Assembly (NCBI GenBank): GCA_963814865.1
Contig: CAWFEN010000015.1
Coordinates: forward strand, 62,001-126,000
Direction of reading: 5' to 3'
DNA: 64,000 bases
DNA from: AP-15 sp963814865
GTDB taxonomy: Bacteria > Pseudomonadota > Alphaproteobacteria > ATCC43930 > CGMCC-115725
The notes under the pieces are model-generated. The model did no database searches. It saw nothing but the letters and a program-made list of their open reading frames with translations, and was not told the origin of the DNA. Both the position numbers and the translations under genes were made by a program. How positions within the stretch are numbered: position 1 is the stretch's first letter; the number at the start of each line of letters is the position of its first letter. Positions 55,360-64,000 of this stretch are shown piece after piece.

Positions 55360-55385
55360 CGTATGATATCCTTTCCTTTCATACG
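55360..55385. promoter_or_regulatory. Inverted repeat in the mucR promoter
   Basis: CGTATGA and TCATACG flank a 12-base AT-rich spacer, just upstream of the mucR start. A TTGATC with a TATGAA 16 bases later on the minus strand overlaps the repeat and could be the promoter. Autorepression by MucR is inferred. Confidence 0.4.
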
Positions 55386-55553
55386 ACGAATTACGCCCGG
55401 ATCAAAGTTTTTCGACCGACATCCGAGCGTGCCGGCGGTTTTGTTTCCTACGAGCGATATCCGGCAGCACGTTTCCCGCTACATCAAGCCCAGGTCCGCG
55501 AAATTTCCGTATAGATTGCACCGGCGGGGCCGGTTACCTCGTGCCGGCGGCGG

Positions 55554-56342
55554 TTACGCGATTCGCTCATCCGTCCGATCATCCAAATCGCCGCCCGCCG
55601 GCGCAGCGACGGCGAACCCCCCTCCGCAACCGGGATCCGCCTCGGCCGCGATCCGGATTCCGACGCTCCGCACGTCAGGAATTGGGATACCCCGCGCTTT
55701 CGCTGCCGTCCGGCCGCGCCCCGCGCGGCATTCGCCGGCCTCGGTCAGCACTGCGTCGAACCAGCCCTCGTCCTGGCGGCAGCGAAGCGCTCGCGCCGCC
55801 TCGACAAAGCCGAGGAGCTGCCGTGTCGGGGGCGCCGGAAATCTGGCTTTATGACTGTCCTTGCTGCTGTCGGCGCTCAGCGCGGAATTGACAGCCTCGG
55901 TCCAGTCGTTCGCGCCCCAGCCGCCCGCATCCCAGCTGCCGGAGCCCCCCTCGGCCGCGCAGAAGTCGGGGCGGGTCCGGATCGTTACCGGTTCGAGTTG
56001 CTGCACCATGCGCAACGCGGTCTTGTTGGTCACTTCCAGCTGCAGGTGCAGACGGTGCGCGCTGATCCCGTGCTCGCCGGCGGTCAGCAGGAAGCAGGCC
56101 TGAAACCATTTGTGGAGCGGGACATGGCTGCCTTCGAACAGGGTCCCCATCGTGGCGCGGAACTGCCTGCGGCACCCGCAGCAGAAGTGCAGGCCGGCGC
56201 GCGCGCCTTTTCCGGTGACGGCGCCGATCCGTTCGGCCGCACCGCAATGCGGGCATAGCGGACCGCCCGGCCACATGATCTGAGAGAGCTTGGCGTGCGC
56301 TGCCTGCTCGCTCCAAAAGTAGGGCTGCGCAAGGATGGACAT
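55554..56342 (-). CDS. IS1595-like zinc-ribbon protein lacking the transposase core
   Basis: A 262-residue protein. Residues 1-110 match the start of IS1595/ISXO2-type transposases: WSEQAAHAKLSQIMWPGGPLCPHCG with a zinc ribbon of CPHC and CCGC, FRATMGTLFEGSHVPLHKWFQACFLL and ISAHRLHLQLEVTNKTALRMV, the helix-turn-helix part. The DDE catalytic domain that should follow is absent. Instead there is a glycine-rich linker (GGSGSWDAGGWGAN) and a tail of unknown type. No terminal inverted repeats were seen around it. It lies next to mucR with its own promoter. A domesticated DNA-binding protein is more likely than a mobile element. Confidence 0.65.
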   Translation of the reverse strand: MSILAQPYFWSEQAAHAKLSQIMWPGGPLCPHCGAAERIGAVTGKGARAGLHFCCGCRRQFRATMGTLFEGSHVPLHKWFQACFLLTAGEHGISAHRLHLQLEVTNKTALRMVQQLEPVTIRTRPDFCAAEGGSGSWDAGGWGANDWTEAVNSALSADSSKDSHKARFPAPPTRQLLGFVEAARALRCRQDEGWFDAVLTEAGECRAGRGRTAAKARGIPIPDVRSVGIRIAAEADPGCGGGFAVAAPAGGDLDDRTDERIA

Positions 56343-56432
56343 GATCGTGCCTCGTTGTTGCAGTTTACGCGTCGGGACCCGGTGGCGGGCCAAACGCGAA
56401 TCAGCACAACGCAGATATTTCTCTAAAATTGA

Positions 56433-56459
56433 GTTATAGATTCGTCAATCCACCGTCAA
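56433..56459 (-). promoter_or_regulatory. Candidate promoter of the zinc-ribbon gene
   Basis: On the minus strand TTGACG (56459-56454) and TATAAC (56438-56433) are 15 bases apart in an AT-rich patch about 90 bases before the start. Confidence 0.4.
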
Positions 56460-56553
56460 TTGTTAATTGCTCTCTTTCAGGAGCGGACCGCTGGTCCAAA
56501 CACTGCGGATTTCCGACCGGCGGCTGCGGAAACGGCGTGGGCCGCGTCGGCGC

Positions 56554-57432
56554 CTAGTGGCGCCACTCGTTGGCACGGGTGCTGCCCTCTCCGAGCGGGT
56601 AGCCGGCGGCGGGAGGCACCAGCGCCGGCGCCGCGGCCGGTTCGCTGCGGCGCACCTCCGCGGCGCGGCGCAGCCGCCGATAGCTGCGGACGGTCAATGG
56701 GATCGAGCCGAGATAGACGATGCCGATGATGGTCAAGGTCGGCCACGGCGCCGTCGTGAAAAAGGCGGTCAGGACGCCGACCCCGAGCAAGGTCGGGACC
56801 ACCTGGTGATGCGGGATGCGAATCCGCTTCAGCGATACGGTCGGTACCGTGCTGACCATCAGCAGCGCCACCCCCGTCACCGTCAGCGCGTTCAGATAGG
56901 GCGAACGAAACAGCCAATCGCCCCACTCGAAGCTCAAAAACATCGGCACCATCACCAGCCCGGCCCCGGCCGGCGCCGGCACCCCGGTGAAAAACGCCGC
57001 GGCATAGGGCGGCCGGTCGGCTCCCGCCTGGGTGTTGAAGCGCGCCAGGCGCAGCGCGCAGCAGACGGCGAAAAACAGCACGATGGCCCAGCCGAAGCCG
57101 TGCAGCGCCGACATCGTCCACAGATAAAGCATCGCCGCCGGCGCCACCCCGAAACTGACGAAATCCGACAGGCTGTCGAGTTCCGCCCCGAAGCTCGAAG
57201 TCGATTTGAGCAAGCGGGCGATGCGACCGTCGAGGCCGTCGAAGATGCCGGCGACGATGATGGCAAAGACGGCGTTTGGAAAGTCGCCGTGCATCGCAAA
57301 GCGGATCGCCGTCATGCCGGCGCACAATGCCAGCAGGGTCAGGATATTCGGCACCATCCGATTGATCGACAACCCGGACAGCCGGCGCCCCGACACCCGC
57401 GACCGCCGTACCCTGGCCGAGCGCACCCTCAT
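56554..57432 (-). CDS. pssA: CDP-diacylglycerol-serine O-phosphatidyltransferase
   Basis: PssA makes phosphatidylserine from CDP-diacylglycerol and serine. The 292-residue membrane protein has the CDP-alcohol phosphotransferase motif at Asp65-x2-Asp68-Gly-x2-Ala-Arg73-x8-Gly82-x3-Asp86-x3-Asp90, within FDGLDGRIARLLKSTSSFG and ELDSLSD. About eight membrane helices follow NILTLLALCAGMTAIRF. It begins with a basic arginine-rich segment and ends in a proline/alanine tail. It lies 46 bases after psd, the next enzyme of the pathway, on the same strand. Confidence 0.93.
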   Translation of the reverse strand: MRVRSARVRRSRVSGRRLSGLSINRMVPNILTLLALCAGMTAIRFAMHGDFPNAVFAIIVAGIFDGLDGRIARLLKSTSSFGAELDSLSDFVSFGVAPAAMLYLWTMSALHGFGWAIVLFFAVCCALRLARFNTQAGADRPPYAAAFFTGVPAPAGAGLVMVPMFLSFEWGDWLFRSPYLNALTVTGVALLMVSTVPTVSLKRIRIPHHQVVPTLLGVGVLTAFFTTAPWPTLTIIGIVYLGSIPLTVRSYRRLRRAAEVRRSEPAAAPALVPPAAGYPLGEGSTRANEWRH

Positions 57433-57478
57433 CGAGGCCCGTCCCTCACCAATGCCCGCCCCTCACCAAGGCGCCGCC

Positions 57479-58165
57479 TCATTGCGCGACGCCGCGGCGC
57501 GCCGGCTCCTGCGCCAGACGGTCGGCGAGCACGGTCTCGCCGCCCACCATGCGCTGCCCCACGGCCACCATCGGCAGATAGGGCGGCGGGCAATAGACGT
57601 CGACCCGCGAGCCGAAGCGGATGATGCCCATGCGCTGGCCCGCAGCGACCTGCTGCCCCTCGCGCAGGTCGCAGACGATGCGCCGGGCGACGAGACCGGC
57701 AATCTGCACAAAGGCGATCTCCGGGCCTTCGGTCGGAGCAATCCGGATCGCCATCCGCTCGTTGTGCAGGCTCGCCTCGTCGCGGCTCGCATCGACAAAC
57801 CGCCCCCTGGTGTAGCGCAGCGCTGCGACCCGGCCGGCTACCGGGGCGCGGGTGACGTGCACGTCGAAAATGTTGAGAAAAATCCCGATCCTCACAACCG
57901 GATCGCCGCTCAACCCGAGTTCGGGCGGCGGCGGTGCCGGTCCAAGCGAGACGACGATGCCGTCGGCCGGGCTGATCAGCAGGCCCTCGCGAATCGGCGT
58001 GACGCGCCATGGATCGCGGAAGAAATAGGCCATCCACAGCGTCGCGACGGTGCCGATCCAGCCGGCCGGGGTCCACAGCACGAACAACAGCATTGTCACG
58101 ATCACCGCGGCGAGGACGAACTTGAAGCCGTCCGGATGCAGCGGAGCGACGACCCTCCTCAGCAC
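57479..58165 (-). CDS. psd: Phosphatidylserine decarboxylase proenzyme
   Basis: Psd converts phosphatidylserine to phosphatidylethanolamine with a pyruvoyl cofactor formed by self-cleavage. The 228-residue protein is the short PSD-A type. It has membrane helices near the N terminus (FVLAAVIVTMLLFVLW), FFRDPWR, SPADGIV, FLNIFDVHVTRAPVAG and the cleavage site in IIRFGSRVDVY between Gly185 and Ser186. It is followed by pssA, so the whole phosphatidylethanolamine branch is encoded together. Confidence 0.94.
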   Translation of the reverse strand: MLRRVVAPLHPDGFKFVLAAVIVTMLLFVLWTPAGWIGTVATLWMAYFFRDPWRVTPIREGLLISPADGIVVSLGPAPPPPELGLSGDPVVRIGIFLNIFDVHVTRAPVAGRVAALRYTRGRFVDASRDEASLHNERMAIRIAPTEGPEIAFVQIAGLVARRIVCDLREGQQVAAGQRMGIIRFGSRVDVYCPPPYLPMVAVGQRMVGGETVLADRLAQEPARRGVAQ

Positions 58166-58224
58166 GACGGCTCATCCGGATGACGACGCATGGTGACGCC
58201 ATGGTATGGTGACGGCAGGACGGG

Positions 58225-60336
58225 TCAGCTGCCTTCGCGGCGCCACGCCGCGAGCAGCCCGCCGACGATCAGCAGCAGGGCCGCGACCGCCGGCAGCAGC
58301 GGCGTTTCGCTGAGCCCGGTGACGGTATAATCGCCGTTGGCGCGAAAGCCCATCCAGTTCCGGCCGGCCGCCGGCCGGTCGGGCGCAACCCGGCGGATTT
58401 CCGGGATCGCCCCGCTGCCGGCCCAAAAGATGCCGCCGCCGGTCGCCTTGACGACCGGCGCCAGCTTGTCCGGAGTGGTGCGGACATCGGCGAACTCGAT
58501 CGGGTTGAGCGGCCCGGCCGCGGCGAGCGCGGTGCGGCTGCCGTCGCTGACCCGGTAGAGCCCCATCTCGCCGATCACCACGGAGCCGGTGCTGCGTCCG
58601 CCGCCGGCCGGCGTCAGGCTCAGGCTCCGGGTCGAGCCGTCGGGCGCAGTGATCGCGACCGGGCGGGCATCCGGCTCGAGCGATTGGCGGGTGACGACGA
58701 GGCGGTCGCCATCGACCATCGCGCGCAAATCGTTCTCTTCGAGGTCGGGCTCCTTCATCAGCCAATAGGCGAGGCGGCGCAGCAGCTCCGCCTGCGGCCC
58801 GCCGCCTTCGAAGCCGCGCGCCCAAAACCACATCTGGTCGGACAGGAGCTGCGCCACCCGGCCCTTGCCGACGCGGTCGAGGACCAGCAGCGGGTCGCCG
58901 CGGTCGCCGGTCATCACCGTCACGCCGCGATTGTCCCGCGCCTCGACCTGGCGGAACCAGCGCCCCCAACTCGGTTCGCCGCCGGCCGGTCCGGCCCCCG
59001 GCAACCCTTCCGTCACCGGATGCCGGCGGCCGAGAGCGGTGAGCTGCGGTTTGAATCCCTCTTCATAGACCTCACCGGTCGGCTCGGCCGGCAGGATCGC
59101 GCCGAGCGGGGTGCGGGCGAGGTTGAGCGCGGTGCCGTCGCTCGGGCCGGCGGCTTCGAGAAAGGCGCCGCCGTTGCGGACATAGCGCGCGACGTTGGCG
59201 AGATAGGCTTCCGGGATCACGCCGCGCCGGCTGTAGCGGTCGAAGATGATCAGGTCGAAATCGTCGAGCTTGGTGTCGAACAGCTCGCGGATCGGAAAGG
59301 CGATCAGCGACAATTCCCGGATCGGAGTCCCGTCCTGTTTTTCCGGCGGCCGCAGGATCGTGAAGTGGACGAGATCGACCGAAGGGTCGGATTTCAGGAT
59401 ATTGCGCCACACCCGCTCGCCGGCATGCGGCTCGCCGGAGACGAGCAGCACCCGCAGGCGGTCGCGCACGCCGTTGACGACGACCACGGCGCGGTTGTTG
59501 GCGAGGGTCAATTCGTGCGGGCCGGGCGCCGTCTCGATCTCGATCACGTTGGGTCCGCCGTGATCGATCGGGATCGCCAGCGGGACGTCGCGGCCGACCG
59601 GCACCATCAGCTGGTGCGGGGCGCCGCCATCCTTGCGCCAGGTGACCGCGGCCTGGTCGGCATCGTCGCCCGCCGTCTCGGCGGCGGTCTCGGGCAGGTC
59701 CTCGACCCGAACCCGCAGCTGCAGCTCCTTGCCGACGAGACCGAAGCTCGGCGCCCGGGCGACGACGAGGCGGCGGTCGCGTTCGCCCGGCCATCCGGAC
59801 AGGAGAACGTGGAGCGGGCCGCCGACCGCCTGCGCCAATGTCTTGGCGTCGCCGGCGGGGACGTCGTGCACCTGGCCGTCGGTGATCATGACGATTCCGG
59901 CCAGGCGTTCGCGCGGCACGTCCGACATGCCCCGATCGAGCGCCGCGAACAGCCTCGTCCCGTCGTCGCCGGCGCCGGGGCGGGGTTGTCCCGTCCGGAT
60001 CACCCGCAGATCGAGATCGGGCTCCTGCGCCAGGCGTTTCCTGAGCGCCGCCAAGGCCGCCTCGGTGGCCTGCCGGCGAGCGCCGATGCTCTGGCTCGGC
60101 GATTCGTCGACGATGACGATGGCGACGTCGCGCAGCAGCGCGCGCTGTTCCTCGATCAGCGACGGGTTGACGAGGGCGGCAAGCAGAATGCCGATGGCGA
60201 GGGCGCGCCACGCCAGACCGCGGGCGCGGCGCAGCATGCCGAAGCCGAGGCCGAGCGCGCAGGCGATGCCGAGCACAGCGATCGCCGCCCATGGCAGCAT
60301 CGGGGCGGTGACGACCACGAAGCCGCTGCTGCTCAT
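58225..60336 (-). CDS. Membrane protein with VWA-like and glutamine-amidotransferase-like regions
   Basis: A 703-residue protein with two N-terminal membrane helices (PWAAIAVLGIACALGLGFGML; ALAIGILLAALVN) and one at the C terminus (LLPAVAALLLIVGGLLAAW). Residues about 70-185 resemble a von Willebrand A fold, with DVAIVIVDESPSQS like a metal-site D-x-S-x-S and GIVMITDGQVHD. Residues about 300-420 (LRVLLVSGEPHAGERVW, FDLIIFDRYSRRGVIPEAYLANVARYV) resemble a class I amidotransferase-like fold without an obvious catalytic cysteine. It overlaps the preceding DUF4159 gene by 4 bases. The group resembles MoxR-associated operons, but the role is unknown. Confidence 0.7.
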   Translation of the reverse strand: MSSSGFVVVTAPMLPWAAIAVLGIACALGLGFGMLRRARGLAWRALAIGILLAALVNPSLIEEQRALLRDVAIVIVDESPSQSIGARRQATEAALAALRKRLAQEPDLDLRVIRTGQPRPGAGDDGTRLFAALDRGMSDVPRERLAGIVMITDGQVHDVPAGDAKTLAQAVGGPLHVLLSGWPGERDRRLVVARAPSFGLVGKELQLRVRVEDLPETAAETAGDDADQAAVTWRKDGGAPHQLMVPVGRDVPLAIPIDHGGPNVIEIETAPGPHELTLANNRAVVVVNGVRDRLRVLLVSGEPHAGERVWRNILKSDPSVDLVHFTILRPPEKQDGTPIRELSLIAFPIRELFDTKLDDFDLIIFDRYSRRGVIPEAYLANVARYVRNGGAFLEAAGPSDGTALNLARTPLGAILPAEPTGEVYEEGFKPQLTALGRRHPVTEGLPGAGPAGGEPSWGRWFRQVEARDNRGVTVMTGDRGDPLLVLDRVGKGRVAQLLSDQMWFWARGFEGGGPQAELLRRLAYWLMKEPDLEENDLRAMVDGDRLVVTRQSLEPDARPVAITAPDGSTRSLSLTPAGGGRSTGSVVIGEMGLYRVSDGSRTALAAAGPLNPIEFADVRTTPDKLAPVVKATGGGIFWAGSGAIPEIRRVAPDRPAAGRNWMGFRANGDYTVTGLSETPLLPAVAALLLIVGGLLAAWRREGS

Positions 60337-63041
60337 TGCCCGAGGCGCTCCAGGATCGCCGGCACATGCACCTGGTCGGATTTGTAATTGCCGGTCAGCA
60401 CGTACATGACAAGGTTGATGCCAAAGCGCAGCGCCATCTCGCGCTGCGCCTCGCCGCCCGGAACGCAGGCGAAGACCGGCCGGCCTTCGCGGTCGGCGGC
60501 CCAGGCGCCGGCCCAGTCGTTGGCGCCGACGATGACGCTCGAGACCCCGTCATTGACCCGGTCCTCGACCGGCTCGACCCACAAGGTCCCGACGTTCCAG
60601 CGTCCGGGAAATTCGTGCATCAGGTAGAACGATTTGGTCAGCACGTGGTCGGGCGGGATCGGCACCAGCGGCGGCAGCTTGAGCCCGGCGGTCAGGCGGC
60701 GCAGCCGTTGCGCCGCGACCGCCGCGCCGCCGAACGGACCCGGCGTATCGTCGTCGCCGTCGCGGGTATCGAACAGGATCGTCCCGCCGGTATCGAGATA
60801 GCGGTTGATCCGCTCGATAGCGTTCGCCGAAGGCGTCGCCTCATCGCCGACCACCGGCCAATAGAGCAGCGGGAAGAAGATCAGCTCGTCGGCATCGATG
60901 TCGACGGCGAGCGGCTCGCCGGGCTCGACCGCGGTCCGCCGGCTGAGCGCGTCGCTGAGACCGACGAGGCCGGCGCGGCTCGTCGTGTCGACCGCGTCGT
61001 CGCCGGTCCGGACATAGGCCAGGCGAAATTCCGAGGTCGCCCGCACGACGAAGGCGTCGTCGGCGCGCGCCGCCGCGGATACGCCCAGCGCCGCCAGCAG
61101 AGCGGCCGCGGCGAGCCGAGCCGGGCGCCGGCGCAGCAGACCGCGCAGCACGAACGCGATCAGCAGATCGGCGAGCGCCAGCAGCAGCGCCGCGGTCAGC
61201 AGCGGCGGCCGCAGATCGGTCTCGCGATCGCGGCCGAAGGTCTCGCGCAATGTCCCGGCGGGCAGATCCGCGATCGGCTTCAGTCCCGAGATGCCGGTTG
61301 CGAGGTTCAGCGCGCGGCGGGCATCGGCCTTGCCGTAAAAGCCGGGCGGATGTTCCGGCGAGGCGACGGCGGCGGCGATCTTCTCGGCCGCGATCGGGCG
61401 CGCCGACGGCGGAGCGCGTTCCAGCCGGCCGAACCCGTCGAGCGTCTCGATCGGCGGCAGCGCTCCCTCGCCTGCTTCGGCGATGCCCTGGCTCATCGCC
61501 ACGATGCGCCGCAGCATCTCGACGAACAGCCCGGAAAGCGCGAGATTGGACCAATCGGCGTTCGCCGTCGTGTGCACCAGCACGATCCGGCCGCGCCCGC
61601 GCTGTTCGGCGGTGACCAGCGGGGTGCCGTCGGCCAGGCGCGCCCAGGTCTTGGCCGCGAGGTCGAGATCGGGCTCCGCCAGCACCTGCCGGGAAACGGT
61701 CACGTCCTGCGGCACCGCGAGCCCGGCGAACGGGCTTCCCGGTGCGAACGGCGCGAGCTTTGCCGGCCGCTCCCACGACAGCGCGCCGCCGATGGTGCGG
61801 CCGCCGCGGCGCAGCCGGACCGGCAACAGCGCGTCGCCCTGCTCGGCCAGGTGCGGCCCGGCAAAACGCAGCAGCAATCCGCCGGCCTCGACCCATTTGC
61901 CGATGGCCGCCGCCTCGGCCGGCGAATCCGGGGCCGTGTCCGAAAATATCAGGACGGCGAGCTGGCGCTTGAGCAGGTCCGCCACCGGCCCGCGCCGGAT
62001 TTCGGCAAACGGGGCGAGCGCCCGATCAAGGTAGTAATTCTCGTTGAGCAGCGGCTCCCCGGCGGGCTTCGCCGCCGCGGCGATGCCGACCGGGCGGCGG
62101 CGCCAGCGCTCATCGACGAGCAGCACCGAGCCCGCCGATTCTGCGCCTTCGACCTCGATGCGGGTCGTCTGGTTTCTGATCTCGCTCGGCATCGGCAACG
62201 CGAGCGTGACCGCCGCCGCTCCGGGCGCGACCGTCACCGCGCGACGCGCCAATAAGCGGCCGTCCTCGCCACTCGCACGCACCTGATACCGGCGTGGCGC
62301 CGGCGCCGGCAATGTGCGCAGCACCACTTCGGGGTCCTTTGCCTGCGGATCGCCGGCCGCGAGCAGCAGGGGCGGCGCGGCCGGCGGCGCGGCCAGGTAG
62401 CGCAGGCTGCCCCGGTCGGCGAGATAGGCGGCGAGCGCAGCGCTGCCCGCATCGGCGAGGCCGTCGCCGAGCCAGATCGACGCGGTTGCCTGCGGCTCCG
62501 ACAGCGCCTTGAGCCGGGCCAGCGCGGTGCCGCGGTCGACCGGCCAAGGCTCGGGCTGCAATGCCTGGACGGCAGCCCGCGCATCCTCGGCGCGCATCGG
62601 CCCGAGCGGTGGCGGCGTGCCGCCGGCCGGGGCGGCGGTAGGAACGAGGACGACCTGCCGGCCTTCGCGCCCGGCCTCTGCCAACAGGTCGCCGAGCGCC
62701 TCTTGCCGGGCCGGCCAATCGGCGGCGCCGGCCCAGCCGTTGTCGACGATCAGCAGGATCGGCCCGGTGCCGGCAAGACGCGCCTGCGGGTTGAGCAGCG
62801 GATGCGCGACGGCGACGATGACCAGCGCCGCCAGCGCCATGCGCAGCAGGATCAGCCACAGCGGGGTCCGCGCCGGCGTCTCGTCGCGCGGCACCAGGCC
62901 GAGCAGCAGGCGGATCGCCGGAAAGACGATGCGGCGCGGCGCCGGCGGCGTCACCCGCAGCAGCCACCAGATGATCGGCAGCGCCGCCAGCCCGGCGAGG
63001 AGCCACGGCGAGGCGAAAGCGAGCGAGCCCAGCGCGAGCAT
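60333..63041 (-). CDS. BatA-like N-terminal and DUF4159 membrane protein
   Basis: A 902-residue protein. The N terminus SLAFASPWLLAGLAALPIIWWLLRVTPP and RRIVFPAIRLLLGL is the BatA/aerotolerance membrane domain (two helices, the second near 65-85). A middle region holds a Rossmann-like part (LLKRQLAVLIFSDTAP, GKWVEAGGLLLRFAG) and a helix pair at about 640-690. The C-terminal DUF4159 spans FRLAYVRTGDD to LVMYVLTGNYKSDQVH. It overlaps the 703-residue gene by 4 bases and follows the DUF58 gene by 41 bases. Together they look like the membrane partners of a MoxR ATPase lying beyond the window. Function is unproven. Confidence 0.8.
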   Translation of the reverse strand: MLALGSLAFASPWLLAGLAALPIIWWLLRVTPPAPRRIVFPAIRLLLGLVPRDETPARTPLWLILLRMALAALVIVAVAHPLLNPQARLAGTGPILLIVDNGWAGAADWPARQEALGDLLAEAGREGRQVVLVPTAAPAGGTPPPLGPMRAEDARAAVQALQPEPWPVDRGTALARLKALSEPQATASIWLGDGLADAGSAALAAYLADRGSLRYLAAPPAAPPLLLAAGDPQAKDPEVVLRTLPAPAPRRYQVRASGEDGRLLARRAVTVAPGAAAVTLALPMPSEIRNQTTRIEVEGAESAGSVLLVDERWRRRPVGIAAAAKPAGEPLLNENYYLDRALAPFAEIRRGPVADLLKRQLAVLIFSDTAPDSPAEAAAIGKWVEAGGLLLRFAGPHLAEQGDALLPVRLRRGGRTIGGALSWERPAKLAPFAPGSPFAGLAVPQDVTVSRQVLAEPDLDLAAKTWARLADGTPLVTAEQRGRGRIVLVHTTANADWSNLALSGLFVEMLRRIVAMSQGIAEAGEGALPPIETLDGFGRLERAPPSARPIAAEKIAAAVASPEHPPGFYGKADARRALNLATGISGLKPIADLPAGTLRETFGRDRETDLRPPLLTAALLLALADLLIAFVLRGLLRRRPARLAAAALLAALGVSAAARADDAFVVRATSEFRLAYVRTGDDAVDTTSRAGLVGLSDALSRRTAVEPGEPLAVDIDADELIFFPLLYWPVVGDEATPSANAIERINRYLDTGGTILFDTRDGDDDTPGPFGGAAVAAQRLRRLTAGLKLPPLVPIPPDHVLTKSFYLMHEFPGRWNVGTLWVEPVEDRVNDGVSSVIVGANDWAGAWAADREGRPVFACVPGGEAQREMALRFGINLVMYVLTGNYKSDQVHVPAILERLGQ

Positions 63042-63082
63042 CGCTCAATCCGCGCGGATGAAGATACCGCTGGCGACCACAT

Positions 63083-64000
63083 TCACCGCCGGCGATCGGC
63101 CGACAAGGCGCCGTACAGCGCCAGCAAGGCGAGCTCCGGCGGGCGATCGGTGCGATGCGAGCCGAACGTCCAGCCGAGCATCGCGGCAATCGCGGCAAGC
63201 CCGTCGCGATGGTGGCGGAAGCGCAGGGCATAGTCGCCGCGGATGCTTTCGACGCGGCTGACGACGAGTTCGTCGGGTTCCTCGACGCCGGTAAAGCGGA
63301 CGCGTCCGGCAAAAGGGAGGTCTTCCTCGGCCGGGTCGACGATCTGTAGCAGATGGCCTTTGAGCCCGCTCGCGGCAAATCGGGCGAGGGCCTCGTGGAC
63401 GGCATCGAGCGGCGACAGGAAGTCGCCGATCAGAACCAGCTGGGCGGCGCGCGGCAGCGGCTCGACGGCCGGCAGGCTCGCCGCCTCGGGCAGGTCCCAG
63501 CTGATCAACCCCCGGCCGATCAGATCGACGATCCGCGACAGCGCAATGCGTCCGCTCATCGGCGCGATGCCGCTGCCGAGGAGGGTCAGGCGCTCGCCGC
63601 CTCGCACCAGCAGGCTGGCCAGCGCGACCAGGAGCAGTTCGGCGCGATCCCGCTTGGTCGACCATGCCGCTTCGGCGACGTACTCGGCCGAGCTGTAGTC
63701 CATCGAGGCCGAAGCGTCGCGCCACAGCCACACGCTCTGCGCTGCTTCCCACTCGGTTTCGCGGACGTAAAGGCGCTGCGACTTGGCGCTCTCGCGCCAG
63801 TCGATCGCGGCCGCGGCATCGCCTGGCTGATATTGCCGGAATTGCCAGAAGGTCTCGCCCTGGCCGACCCGGCGGCGCCCGTGGACACCCTGGGCCACGG
63901 TCACGGCGACCCGCTCCGCCGCGATCAGCAGCGGCGGCAATCGGGAAGCGGCTTCCTCCGCACGATCGCGCAGTGCCGCGGGCGGTATGCGACGATGCGT
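63083..64000 (-). CDS. DUF58 protein (partial, 5' end outside the window)
   Basis: The frame is open to the window edge, reading ALRDRAEEAASRLPPLLIAAE upstream of a TTG at 63940, so the start lies outside. The DUF58 signature GRRRVGQGETFWQFRQYQPGDAAAAIDWRESAKSQRLYV is present in the usual place, followed by a VWA-like fold with WLWRDASASMDYSS. DUF58 proteins are normally encoded next to MoxR AAA ATPases, which would be expected just beyond position 64000. It starts the operon section shared with the DUF4159 and 703-residue membrane proteins. Confidence 0.88.
   Translation of the reverse strand, partial: THRRIPPAALRDRAEEAASRLPPLLIAAERVAVTVAQGVHGRRRVGQGETFWQFRQYQPGDAAAAIDWRESAKSQRLYVRETEWEAAQSVWLWRDASASMDYSSAEYVAEAAWSTKRDRAELLLVALASLLVRGGERLTLLGSGIAPMSGRIALSRIVDLIGRGLISWDLPEAASLPAVEPLPRAAQLVLIGDFLSPLDAVHEALARFAASGLKGHLLQIVDPAEEDLPFAGRVRFTGVEEPDELVVSRVESIRGDYALRFRHHRDGLAAIAAMLGWTFGSHRTDRPPELALLALYGALSADRRR

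Noticed and set aside
55554..56342. Complete insertion sequence
   Set aside because: The catalytic DDE domain is missing and no terminal inverted repeats or target duplication were found.
58684..60387. Open frame of 567 residues on the plus strand
   Set aside because: It mirrors the conserved 703-residue membrane protein on the other strand and shows no domain of its own.

Overview
The window is a high-GC chromosomal segment of an alphaproteobacterium. Two Irr-type Fur regulators, a MucR/Ros zinc-finger regulator, the alphaproteobacterial form of elongator tRNA-Met(CAT), and the order rimP-nusA-ylxR-infB-rbfA-truB-rpsO-pnp all point that way. An isc-type rather than suf-type cluster downstream of cysE suggests a Rhodospirillales-like lineage. 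That placement is an inference and less certain than the class.

Layout. 1-1915: a shattered PQQ-type beta-propeller gene. 1980-2663: alpha/beta hydrolase. 2831-9560 (+): a long, tightly overlapping sulfur and iron-sulfur operon (cysE, iscR, two cysteine desulfurases, iscA, a shrunken HscA-like gene, ferredoxin, tenA, mnmA), then tRNA-Met with its own promoter. 9572-20532 (-): a TauD-like dioxygenase, a TPR protein, a rubrerythrin/Fe-S protein/DUF3501 operon with an Irr-box-like palindrome at its promoter, an irr gene, an operon of NHL, DUF1501 and DUF1800 proteins, a second irr gene, and a nitronate-monooxygenase-like protein coupled to a glycerophosphodiester phosphodiesterase. 21374-30803 (-): the transcription/translation cluster from pnp to rimP, preceded by a leader with an intrinsic terminator. 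31026-36429: GMC oxidoreductase, an alpha/beta-hydrolase stub, a fusion of free-methionine-sulfoxide reductase and a CMD-like domain, and a molybdopterin oxidoreductase large subunit.

36430-41335 is a decay zone. It holds a multiply frameshifted DNA methylase pseudogene, its still-intact small companion gene, an XRE/DUF2442 regulator and three copies of a palindromic interspersed repeat. 41336-44797 (-) carries a secreted carboxylesterase, a 41-residue membrane peptide and an SGNH hydrolase. 44939-49018 (+) is fahA-fumC-thrE. 49120-54785 (-) is a complete branched-chain amino-acid type ABC transporter headed by an S58 peptidase. 54813-56342 holds a 17-bp tandem repeat, mucR and an IS1595-like zinc-ribbon protein without a catalytic domain. 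56554-64000 (-) is pssA-psd, followed by a BatA/DUF4159/DUF58 membrane operon that runs off the window.

How the genes work together. The first operon joins cysteine synthesis to sulfur release, Fe-S assembly and tRNA thiolation. The two Irr copies and the palindrome tie the rubrerythrin operon to iron/heme status. Two otherwise normal genes (pnp and the molybdopterin subunit) each contain one apparent extra base, so sequencing or assembly error is likely for both. The strongest candidates for something undescribed are the mini-HscA in the isc operon, the Irr-bracketed DUF1800/DUF1501/NHL operon, the Irr-box rubrerythrin operon and the MsrC-CMD fusion.
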